Positions 15,423-23,024 of a DNA stretch of 30,109 nt are shown in pieces. Position 1 is the first letter of the stretch. Each line of letters begins with the position of its first letter. Origin of the DNA: RGIG4694 sp964501705. Its GTDB lineage: Bacteria; Bacillota; Clostridia; Oscillospirales; Ruminococcaceae. Location of the stretch: positions 1-30,109 of the forward strand of contig CAZCUQ010000013.1 in NCBI GenBank assembly GCA_964501705.1. The letters are read 5' to 3'. Under the pieces are notes generated by a model. The model ran no database searches, was not told the DNA's origin, and saw nothing but the letters and a program-made list of their open reading frames with translations. The translations under genes were made by a program, and so were the position numbers.

Positions 15423-15893
15423 ATGGAATATAATTATATTATGGTTTGTTCGGCGGCGGGGTGGATATTGGCGCAGGCTATAAAAATAGTTATCGAGATC
15501 TGCAAAACAAAAACATTTTCTCCCGACAGAATATACGGACCGGGAGGAATGCCCAGCTCACATTCCGCTATGGTAACGGCGGCGGCTGTGGCTTCGGTAA
15601 GGCTTCTCGGAATAGGAGATCCGCTTACGGCGGTGGTAATTCTTCTTGCAATGGTGGTAATGTACGACGCGATGGGCGTCAGGAGAGAAGCGGGGAATCA
15701 TGCTCATCAGCTGAATATCATCAAAAATATCATTCAAGTCTCGACGACATGGGATAAGCTTAACGATGAAGAAAAGAAACAGTTCCAGGACAAGCAGTTC
15801 AAGGAGATTCTGGGACATACGCCTCTTCAGGTGCTTGCGGGAGTCATTCTCGGAGTGATCTTAGCGTTTGTTATACCCGTATCTATCGATTGA
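15423..15893 (+). CDS. Divergent PAP2 family membrane protein (YuiD/DUF212-like)
   Basis: 156 residues with four hydrophobic segments. GGMPSSHSAM (about 40-49) resembles the second PAP2 phosphatase motif (SGH-like), and YDAMGVRREAGNHA and LGHTPLQVLAGVILG resemble the third. This is the divergent PAP2 pattern of YuiD proteins, whose substrate is not established. The place between ispA and dxs suggests a role with prenyl phosphates, but this is inference from position. The stop lies 11 nt before the dxs start. Confidence 0.85.
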   Translation: MEYNYIMVCSAAGWILAQAIKIVIEICKTKTFSPDRIYGPGGMPSSHSAMVTAAAVASVRLLGIGDPLTAVVILLAMVVMYDAMGVRREAGNHAHQLNIIKNIIQVSTTWDKLNDEEKKQFQDKQFKEILGHTPLQVLAGVILGVILAFVIPVSID

Positions 15894-15904
15894 GAGGAGT
15901 TTCA

Positions 15905-17746
15905 ATGAAAAAAACCGACAGTATTTTGTATAACATAAAGCTTCCGTCCGACTTAAAAAAACTGAATTACAGGCAGTGTGCAAAATTATGCGCGGAAATA
16001 AGGAAGCTCCTGATTAAAACCGTGGGAAAAAACGGCGGGCATTTATCCTCGAATCTCGGAACGGTGGAGCTGACAGTCGCTCTTCACAGAAATTTTGATT
16101 CGCCTAAGGATAAAATAGTCTGGGATGTGGGTCATCAGGCGTATACGCATAAGATCCTTACGGGAAGACTCGGAAAATTCGGTTCTCTCCGAAAGGAAAA
16201 CGGGATATCGGGCTTTACCCGTCCGAGTGAATCAAAGCATGACGCGTTCATAAGCGGACACAGCAGCATCTCCGTTTCCGCCGCCTGCGGTATCGGAATG
16301 GCAATGCAGCTTGATAATGATGATCATCATGTTATTGCTGTCGTAGGAGACGGAGCCTTCACGGGCGGAGAAATATACGAGGGACTTAATAATGCGGGAA
16401 AAGGCTTGAATAACCTTATAGTTATACTCAACGACAATGAGATGTCCATCTCTAAAAATGTCGGAGCTGTTGCAAGATATCTTACCTCAATTCGTGGAAG
16501 CGAAAACTATATTTCCGTAAAAAAGCAGGTTGAAAAAGCGCTTGTCGGTATGCCGGAAATCATAGGCAGACCGATAATAGATATTATAATTCGCTCAAAG
16601 GATACTCTCAGGTGGATTCTCTACCATGACACAATGTTTGAAAATCTGGGCTTTGTGTATCTTGGACCCGTTGACGGACACAATATGAGAGCGCTCGATG
16701 AGGTTCTGAAAGCCGCAAAACTGATCGGACATCCCGTTCTCGTTCATGTGACGACCGTGAAAGGAAAAGGCTTTCCCCGTGCGGAAAAGAATCCCGGAGC
16801 ATTTCACGGCGTATCTCCCATGGAGATAAAATACGGAAATCCCGAAATAATCTCCGAAGATTGTTACAGCGCTGTTTTCGGGCGGGAGCTTTTGCGGCTT
16901 GCGGAAAAGGATAAAAATATCTGCGCCGTTACGGCAGCTATGAAATACGCAACGGGACTTCAGTACATCGCGTCCGAAATTCCCGAAAGATTTTTCGATG
17001 TCGGAATAGCCGAGGAACACGCCGTCACCTTCTGCGGCGGTCTTGCCTCGGCGGGAAAGATCCCCGTATTCGCGGTATATTCAAGCTTTCTTCAAAGAGC
17101 CTTCGATCAGCTTATTCACGATAATTCCATACCTTTGAACCATATTGTTCTCGGAGTTGACAGAGCGGGGATAGTCGGCGGGGACGGAGAAACTCATCAG
17201 GGAATATACGATGTTTCAATGTTATCATCCATTCCGAATACGGTCATTTTTTCGCCGTCCGATTACGGCGAGCTTATGAACTGTCTTGAAAGAGCGCTGT
17301 ATCATACAAAGGGAATAGCCGCCGTGCGTTATCCCAAGGGCAGGGGAAAAAACGAAAAACGCAAAGAATACAAGGATTTTCTCTTTGAAGAAAAAGGCTC
17401 CGATATTCTGGCTGTTACCTACGGAAGAATTTCCGACGCGCTGTTTGATAGGGATATAATCTGCGATAAACTCCGGCTTATAAAAATATTTCCCATAGAA
17501 AGTGGAATAATAAAATTATGCGGAAAATACAAAAAAATAATTTTCTTTGAAGAGGGAATAAGATCGGGCGGAATAGGAGAACATCTTCTTTCTGAGATCT
17601 CGGAAAACGGATTTTCGGGAACATTCAGAATCCGCGCGATAAACGGAAATGTTCCGCAGTCGGATATCGGCTCCGCGCTTCATAAGCTCGGTCTTGACAA
17701 AGCGGGCATGAAAAAGGCGGTTGAGGACTTATCCCATGAGACTTGA
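15905..17746 (+). CDS. dxs: 1-deoxy-D-xylulose-5-phosphate synthase
   Basis: 613 residues, the family's normal size. It makes DXP from pyruvate and glyceraldehyde 3-phosphate with thiamine diphosphate and starts the MEP pathway. His46 (in GGHLSSNLG), the ThDP motif starting GDGAFTGGEIYEG (148-), the SGHSSISVSAACG loop and GGDGETHQGIYDVS in the pyrimidine domain are present. ATG 15905 is preferred over TTG 15890 because GAGGAG (15895-15900) lies 4 nt upstream. The gene overlaps tlyA by 11 nt. The linker around residues 195-225 is less typical. Confidence 0.95.
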   Translation: MKKTDSILYNIKLPSDLKKLNYRQCAKLCAEIRKLLIKTVGKNGGHLSSNLGTVELTVALHRNFDSPKDKIVWDVGHQAYTHKILTGRLGKFGSLRKENGISGFTRPSESKHDAFISGHSSISVSAACGIGMAMQLDNDDHHVIAVVGDGAFTGGEIYEGLNNAGKGLNNLIVILNDNEMSISKNVGAVARYLTSIRGSENYISVKKQVEKALVGMPEIIGRPIIDIIIRSKDTLRWILYHDTMFENLGFVYLGPVDGHNMRALDEVLKAAKLIGHPVLVHVTTVKGKGFPRAEKNPGAFHGVSPMEIKYGNPEIISEDCYSAVFGRELLRLAEKDKNICAVTAAMKYATGLQYIASEIPERFFDVGIAEEHAVTFCGGLASAGKIPVFAVYSSFLQRAFDQLIHDNSIPLNHIVLGVDRAGIVGGDGETHQGIYDVSMLSSIPNTVIFSPSDYGELMNCLERALYHTKGIAAVRYPKGRGKNEKRKEYKDFLFEEKGSDILAVTYGRISDALFDRDIICDKLRLIKIFPIESGIIKLCGKYKKIIFFEEGIRSGGIGEHLLSEISENGFSGTFRIRAINGNVPQSDIGSALHKLGLDKAGMKKAVEDLSHET

Positions 17747-18524
17747 TGAATTTCTTGTAAAAAAACATTTTGTAAGCAGCCGTGAAAGAGCAAAGGAACT
17801 TGTGAAAAACGGTTCCGTGAATATTAACGGAAAAACTGCTTCAAAGCCTTCGGCGAATGTCTCGGGAGATGAAAAAATCGAAATTACTTCGGAGACTTTA
17901 AAATATGTCGGCAGGGGAGGACTTAAACTCGAAAAAGCCCTGTCGGTTTTCAGAATTTCTCTTGAGGGCAGAAAATGCGCGGATTTCGGTGCTTCCACGG
18001 GAGGCTTTACCGACTGTATGCTCCAAAACGGCGCGGCGGAGGTTTATGCCGTGGACGTCGGACACGGACAGCTTCACCATTCGCTCGCAAGCAATAAAAG
18101 AGTTCATAATATCGAGGGACTTAATATAAGAGAAATATCTGCGCCCGATCTAAAAGGAAGCGTATCGTTTATCGGCTGCGACCTTTCTTTCATTTCGCTG
18201 AAGCTCATTCTTCCGAATATCCGCGATTCGCTCGATGAGGACGGCGAAGCGGTCATTTTAATTAAACCTCAGTTTGAAGCGGGAAGAGAAAATATCGGCA
18301 AAAACGGAATAGTTAAGTCGGAAAAAATTCATGTGCGCGTTCTTGAGGATATTTCAAGGGAGATAAGTTTTGTCGGGTTAATCCTTTGCGGACTGGATTT
18401 TTCTCCTGTTGCCGGAGGATCGGGAAATATAGAATATCTCGCGCATATTTCAAAAAATAAAAATGCGGATATCAAAGGCTTTGATATAAAAAGCACCGTG
18501 AAAAACGCTTTTGAAAAACTTTAA
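17736..18524 (+). CDS. tlyA: TlyA family rRNA (cytidine-2'-O)-methyltransferase
   Basis: 262 residues. An N-terminal S4 RNA-binding domain (MRLDEFLVKKHFVSSRERAKELV to about residue 60) joins an FtsJ-type methyltransferase domain with the SAM motif DFGASTGGF at 83-91 and DLSFISLKLILPN later. TlyA methylates 16S and 23S rRNA in mycobacteria; the short clostridial and Bacillus form (YqxC) is probably a rRNA methylase, but its target is less certain. ATG 17736 follows GAGG (17723-17726), lies inside dxs and gives the canonical MRLDEFL start. Confidence 0.93.
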   Translation: MRLDEFLVKKHFVSSRERAKELVKNGSVNINGKTASKPSANVSGDEKIEITSETLKYVGRGGLKLEKALSVFRISLEGRKCADFGASTGGFTDCMLQNGAAEVYAVDVGHGQLHHSLASNKRVHNIEGLNIREISAPDLKGSVSFIGCDLSFISLKLILPNIRDSLDEDGEAVILIKPQFEAGRENIGKNGIVKSEKIHVRVLEDISREISFVGLILCGLDFSPVAGGSGNIEYLAHISKNKNADIKGFDIKSTVKNAFEKL

Positions 18525-18538
18525 AGGAATGATAAAAA

Positions 18539-19393
18539 ATGACGGCTGCCGTTTTACCGAATTTCGATAAGACCAACGCGGTGATAACCGCGGGAAAAGT
18601 ATGCGATATTCTTCATAATATGGGAATGGAAATTATCACGGACGAAAGATTTTCCTATAACTGCAAAAAGCTCGGATATGCGGTTCTGACCGACGCCGAT
18701 TCCGCCGTGAAAAACGCCGATGTCGTTATTGTTATAGGCGGCGACGGAACTATCCTTGAACATTCGTCCGCCGCTGCGCGCTATAATAAGCCTCTTCTCG
18801 GAATAAACGTCGGAAGACTCGGATTCATGGCTTCAATGGAGACGGACGAACTGTATGACCTCTCAAAGCTTGTAAGCGGAGATTACGTCACTGAGGAAAG
18901 AATGATGCTTGACGGCACCCTGATCTCCGCTGACGGACAGACGGGAAAATACACGGCACTCAACGACATCTGCATATCGGAGTCTTACGGCAGACTTACT
19001 GATTTTGAAATATCCATAAGCGAGCATACCGTAAGCACAATAAGAGCGGACGGACTGATTTTTGCCGCTCCCACAGGCTCCACGGCGTATTCTCTTTCGG
19101 CGGGCGGACCCATTTCGGAGCCTACCTTGGAGTGCATTGAAATGACTCCGCTTTGTCCCCAGTCGCTTTCCTCGCGGACGATCCTGTTCTCGCCGAAGCA
19201 TGAGCTTCTGGTAACTCACGGGATGTCGGGAGAAAAAGTCCATGTGACGGTTGACGGACGCGATATGGGAAAATTTACCCGAGAAGACAGGCTGATTATT
19301 TCGCGTTCCGAAAAGACGCTGAAGCTTATTGACGTAAACGGATTTTCTTTTTTTGACGCGGTGAATAATAAACTTATGCGCTCGATAAAATAA
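18539..19393 (+). CDS. nadK: NAD kinase
   Basis: 284 residues. GGDGT (Gly67, Gly68, Asp69) is the catalytic motif, followed by LGINVGRLGFMA, NDICISESYGRL and the TGSTAYSLSAGGP NAD-binding loop. It phosphorylates NAD to NADP in the cytoplasm. A NAD kinase between tlyA and argR is a common clostridial arrangement and not the B. subtilis one. Element C follows 2 nt after its stop. Confidence 0.95.
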   Translation: MTAAVLPNFDKTNAVITAGKVCDILHNMGMEIITDERFSYNCKKLGYAVLTDADSAVKNADVVIVIGGDGTILEHSSAAARYNKPLLGINVGRLGFMASMETDELYDLSKLVSGDYVTEERMMLDGTLISADGQTGKYTALNDICISESYGRLTDFEISISEHTVSTIRADGLIFAAPTGSTAYSLSAGGPISEPTLECIEMTPLCPQSLSSRTILFSPKHELLVTHGMSGEKVHVTVDGRDMGKFTREDRLIISRSEKTLKLIDVNGFSFFDAVNNKLMRSIK

Positions 19394-19394
19394 T

Positions 19395-19494
19395 AGACCT
19401 CCTCGTAAAACCGGCGCCGGCGGTCTGCGTTGTCATCCCGGCACTGCGGCGAAATCTTTCGCCATCAGCCGCAATCCGGTTTCCGAAGAGGTCT
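19395..19494 (+). repeat. Structured foldback element C (100 nt) between nadK and argR
   Basis: Outer stem AGACCTC (19395-19401) / GAGGTCT (19488-19494). Second stem AAACCGG (19408-19414) / CCGGTTT (19476-19482). Hairpin GCCGG (19416-19420) / CCGGC (19438-19442). Hairpin TGCGGC (19445-19450) / GCCGCA (19468-19473), with an alternative GGCGAAA (19448-19454) / TTTCGCC (19457-19463) that uses part of the same bases. The element fills the gap from 2 nt after the nadK stop to 4 nt before the argR ribosome binding site. The minus-strand core GGATTGCGGC matches element A. Confidence 0.7.
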
Positions 19495-19511
19495 GATAAA
19501 GGAGAATCGTC

Positions 19512-19949
19512 TTGAATAAATCCTACAGACATAATAAAATACTCGAAATAATAAATTCAAGGAACGTTTACAGACAGGACGACCTTAGAGAAATTCTCGA
19601 AAGCGAGGGAATAATTGTTACGCAGGCAACTCTGTCGAGAGATATGAAAGAGCTTGGTATCAGGAAAATCTCCGACGGTACGGGAAATCAGAAATATGCC
19701 GCTGCGGATAAAGCTATTCCCGAAATGCCGCTTATTGTCCGCGAATCGGTTATTTCCACAGATCATTCCGGAAGCATTGTGGTTTTCAGATGTCACATCG
19801 GAACTGCTCAGGCGGTGTGCGCGGCGATAGACAGACTTAACTTCTTTGATTCTCTCGGAACAATAGCGGGAGATGATACGATTTTTATGCTCATGCGAAG
19901 CGAAAAAAGCGCGGAGAAGTTTTCCCGCGACTTTAACAAGCTTCTGTGA
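19512..19949 (+). CDS. argR: Arginine repressor ArgR/AhrC
   Basis: 145 residues (family about 150). The N-terminal winged helix (VYRQDDLREILESEGIIVTQATLSRDM) binds ARG boxes. The C-terminal oligomerisation domain holds the arginine-binding loop GTIAGDDT at 116-123. It represses arginine synthesis and may activate catabolism. The TTG start at 19512 is supported by AAAGGAG (19498-19504), 7 nt upstream. argR beside recN is the conserved order in Firmicutes. No arginine gene is in the window. Confidence 0.95.
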   Translation: MNKSYRHNKILEIINSRNVYRQDDLREILESEGIIVTQATLSRDMKELGIRKISDGTGNQKYAAADKAIPEMPLIVRESVISTDHSGSIVVFRCHIGTAQAVCAAIDRLNFFDSLGTIAGDDTIFMLMRSEKSAEKFSRDFNKLL

Positions 19950-19953
19950 CATA

Positions 19954-20053
19954 ATACCGGCCGCTGCAGCAAATCAAACGCGTCTTTGGTCGGAATAACC
20001 GCATATCGTAATTTTCCGACCGTTGCCCCGTGATTTGCAGCAGCGTTCGGTAT
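19954..20053 (+). repeat. Structured foldback element D (100 nt) between argR and recN
   Basis: Outer stem ATACCG (19954-19959) / CGGTAT (20048-20053). Long second stem CGCTGCAGCAAATCA (19962-19976) / TGATTTGCAGCAGCG (20031-20045), 14 of 15 paired with one A-A mismatch. Apical stem GGTCGGAA (19988-19995) / TTCCGACC (20014-20021). It fills the gap from 4 nt after the argR stop to the recN ribosome binding site. Core GATTTGCAGCAG at 20032-20043. No T-run follows, so it is not a normal terminator. Confidence 0.75.
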
Positions 20054-20067
20054 AAAAGAGGAATATT

Positions 20068-21753
20068 ATGCTAAAGGAACTTTATATTAAAAATCTGGCT
20101 GTGATAAGCGAGGCTGTTATCCCTTTTACCGATTCGTTCAATGTGTTTACGGGAGAAACGGGAGCGGGAAAATCCATTCTTATAAACGGAATCAACGCCG
20201 TGCTGGGACAGAGAGCAACAAAGGATGTCGTCAGGGCGGGCTGTGAAAAGGCTGTGATAACGGCGCTTTTTACGGAACTTTCCCCAAAAGTGACCGAAAA
20301 GCTTGATGAACTCGGAATCTCTCACGATGATAACCAGATAACTCTCACAAGAGAGATAAGCTCGGACGGCGGGAGCATTGCAAGGGTAAATTCCCGTGCC
20401 TCGACTGTATCGGTACTCCGTGATATCGGGGAGCTTCTTGTAAATATTCACGGTCAGCACGATAATCAGGTGCTGTTAAATCCCGAAAAGCATATTGATA
20501 TCTTGGATAATTTCGCCTGCCTTGAAGAGGATATCGCGGATTATCATAAAAGCTTCGTGAATTTGCAGGAGGTGTCGAGAAAATTAAAACGCCTTGCCGA
20601 TGAGGACAGGGAAAGGAGACTCCGCGAGGAAATTATCCGCACGAAAATCAAAGAAATAGGCGGCGCAAAGCTAAGCACGGATGAGGATAAATACCTTGAA
20701 ACGGAATATAAAAAAGCAATAAACGCTTACGATATTTCAAGGGCACTTTCAAATTCGTATCTTCTTTTGGACGGCGATGAGGAAAACACGGGAATATGCG
20801 AAAAAATCGATTCGATCATCGAAGAGTTATCTCCGTTTTCGGATACCCTTGAGGGTCTTGGCGAGCTTATTGACAGACTGAAAAATATCAGACCCGAGCT
20901 TTCCGATATCTCGTCCGAGCTTATCAGGGAAAACGACGGAATTGACGCCGACCCCGCAAGAATCGCCGAGATCTCCGAGCGGCTGGATATTGTCAATTCC
21001 CTGAAGAAAAAATACGGTCCCGAACTTTCCGATGTTCTGAAAGCATATGAGGAGGCTGTTTCGGAATCGGAAAAAATGGACAGCTTTTCGGACGAGATTG
21101 AAAAAACCGTAAAGGAACGCGAAAAGCTTCTTTCCGAGGTGTCGGAAAAAGCAAAACGACTTTCCGAACTCAGACAAAAAGCAGGAGAAAGATTTTCGTC
21201 AAGGATAGAAGAAGAGCTGTCGTTTCTCGATATGTCGGGAGTGAAGATATCCGTTTCCTCAGTGAGAGGAAAACTCACGGGAAAAGGTATGGATACGATA
21301 GAATTTCTTATCTCGACCAACAAGGGCGAGGGAATGAAGCCTCTTTCAAAGATCGCTTCGGGCGGCGAGCTTTCAAGAATAATGCTCTCTCTTAAAAATG
21401 TTATCGCCGACAAGGACGATATACATACGCTGATCTTCGATGAAATAGATACGGGAGTCAGCGGAAGAGCAGCGCAGAAAATAGGCTGCAAGCTTTGCGA
21501 GGTATCGCGTAACCGTCAGGTTTTGTGCGTAACTCATCTTGCGCAGATGGCTTCGATGGCGGATAATCATCTGCTTATCGAAAAACGTTCCGACGGCGAA
21601 AGAACTTATACGCAGATACGTACTCTCGCCCCGGACGAGAAAAAATACGAAATCGCACGTATTACAGTCGGCGACAATATCACCGATACGGCGCTTAAAA
21701 ACGCCGAGGAAATGTTAAAGTCAGCCGAAAAAATCAAAAAAAGACAGGAGTAA
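20068..21753 (+). CDS. recN: DNA repair protein RecN
   Basis: 561 residues, SMC-like. Walker A GETGAGKS is at 29-36, the ABC signature SGGELSR begins at 431, and Walker B IFDEIDTG has Asp458 and Glu459. Between them lies a long charged coiled-coil region (about 150-370). RecN acts early in double-strand break repair. AGAGGAAT precedes the ATG. No LexA-like box was recognised in the gap, which is occupied by element D. Confidence 0.96.
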   Translation: MLKELYIKNLAVISEAVIPFTDSFNVFTGETGAGKSILINGINAVLGQRATKDVVRAGCEKAVITALFTELSPKVTEKLDELGISHDDNQITLTREISSDGGSIARVNSRASTVSVLRDIGELLVNIHGQHDNQVLLNPEKHIDILDNFACLEEDIADYHKSFVNLQEVSRKLKRLADEDRERRLREEIIRTKIKEIGGAKLSTDEDKYLETEYKKAINAYDISRALSNSYLLLDGDEENTGICEKIDSIIEELSPFSDTLEGLGELIDRLKNIRPELSDISSELIRENDGIDADPARIAEISERLDIVNSLKKKYGPELSDVLKAYEEAVSESEKMDSFSDEIEKTVKEREKLLSEVSEKAKRLSELRQKAGERFSSRIEEELSFLDMSGVKISVSSVRGKLTGKGMDTIEFLISTNKGEGMKPLSKIASGGELSRIMLSLKNVIADKDDIHTLIFDEIDTGVSGRAAQKIGCKLCEVSRNRQVLCVTHLAQMASMADNHLLIEKRSDGERTYTQIRTLAPDEKKYEIARITVGDNITDTALKNAEEMLKSAEKIKKRQE

Positions 21754-21758
21754 AAAAA

Positions 21759-23024
21759 ATGCCGGTAAAATTAAAAAAAGAAAAAATATGCGAAGGCGCG
21801 TTCTATACCGAGATCATAGACAAGCGCTTCAAAACAAACACTCTTTATATTAATCTTTCGGTGAAGCTCGATAAGGAAGCTTCTCCGGCGTATTCGCTCA
21901 TCATCGATATTCTTCATGCTTCAAATGAAAAATATCCGTCTATCACAGCAATGAACAGAAAGCTGTATTCGCTTTACGGCGCGGGAATACACTGTTACGT
22001 ATTCAAGCAGGGGGATTATCAGGTGCTGTCTCTCGCGTCTGACTCCATAGCCGACAGATATACTATCGGCCGCGAGACGATAAGCGGCGAGGTCATAGAT
22101 ATACTGCTTGACTGTCTCACAAAACCTGTTCTCGATAACGGACTTTTTCCCGAAAGCGAGTTTTCTCTCCGCAAGCGGGAGCTTCTGGATGATATCGACG
22201 GAAGAATAAACGATAAACGCGGCTACGCCGTTATGCGCGCAGCGGAAACGATATTTAAGGGCGAAAGCGCCGAAAATCCATGCGACGGAAAAAGAGAATA
22301 CGCCGAAAAAATTACGAACGAAAGTGCTGTTACGTATTATAAGAAACTCCTGAAAACGGCATATATCGACGTTATTTTTTCGGGAAACGCAATTTCCGCC
22401 GAGGATAAGGAAAAGGTATTCAAAAGAATTCGTTCTCTCGACAGAGAATGTTCGGGCGAGCCGCAAATCGAAAAATCTCCCTTGAAGAGTACGCCCGAAT
22501 ATGTGACGGAAAAAATGGATGTCGCACAGTCAAAAGCTGTCATGGCGTTCAAATATTCGTATGAGAACAAGTATGCGGTGAAGCTTATGTCTGTGATATT
22601 CGGAGGAACGCCGTTTTCGCTTCTGTTTGAAAACGTCAGGGAAAAGCTTTCTCTCTGCTATTACTGTGCGGTCTCGAATCATACGAAAAAAAAGGTGATT
22701 GTCGTTGACAGCGGAGTGGAGCATAAAAATACAGACGCCGCAGAAAAAGAAATTATACGTCAGCTTGAAGAAATCAAGAACGGAGGATTTTCCGAAGAGC
22801 TTATAAAAAACTCGGTGCTTTATCTCACGGGAGCGCTCAAATCAGCGTATGACAGTCCTTCCGCACTTGCCGATTGGTATCTGAAGGAGCGCTTCGATGA
22901 AATGGGAAGCCCCGAAGATATGATACGCTCTCTTGAAAAGGTAACTAAGGAAGAAATTATCGACGCGGCAAAAAGTCTTTCGCTCGATACGGTTTATGTT
23001 CTCACGGGAAAGGATGAAGAATAA
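21759..23024 (+). CDS. M16 peptidase-like protein, non-catalytic partner (YfmF-like)
   Basis: 421 residues with the M16 fold pattern (VAQSKAVMAFKYSYENKYAVKLMSVIFGG; FSLLFENVREKLSLCYYC) but no HxxEH zinc motif. In mitochondrial and bacterial M16 heterodimers one subunit is catalytically silent; the next gene carries the motif. This pair matches YfmF/YfmH (B. subtilis ymfF/ymfH), which are linked to EF-P 5-aminopentanol modification. The stop overlaps the next start by one base (TAATG). Confidence 0.85.
   Translation: MPVKLKKEKICEGAFYTEIIDKRFKTNTLYINLSVKLDKEASPAYSLIIDILHASNEKYPSITAMNRKLYSLYGAGIHCYVFKQGDYQVLSLASDSIADRYTIGRETISGEVIDILLDCLTKPVLDNGLFPESEFSLRKRELLDDIDGRINDKRGYAVMRAAETIFKGESAENPCDGKREYAEKITNESAVTYYKKLLKTAYIDVIFSGNAISAEDKEKVFKRIRSLDRECSGEPQIEKSPLKSTPEYVTEKMDVAQSKAVMAFKYSYENKYAVKLMSVIFGGTPFSLLFENVREKLSLCYYCAVSNHTKKKVIVVDSGVEHKNTDAAEKEIIRQLEEIKNGGFSEELIKNSVLYLTGALKSAYDSPSALADWYLKERFDEMGSPEDMIRSLEKVTKEEIIDAAKSLSLDTVYVLTGKDEE

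Noticed and set aside
16595..17020. Minus-strand open frames inside dxs
   Set aside because: Shadows of dxs; no ribosome binding sites and no domains.
19395..20053. Elements C and D as ordinary intrinsic terminators
   Set aside because: No T-run follows either outer or inner stems, and each lies between co-directional genes with ribosome binding sites right after them.
20727..21491. Long minus-strand open frame (254 codons) opposite recN, Ser-rich
   Set aside because: It is the antisense shadow of the GA-rich recN coiled coil; no ribosome binding site, no recognisable domain, and recN is clearly the real gene.
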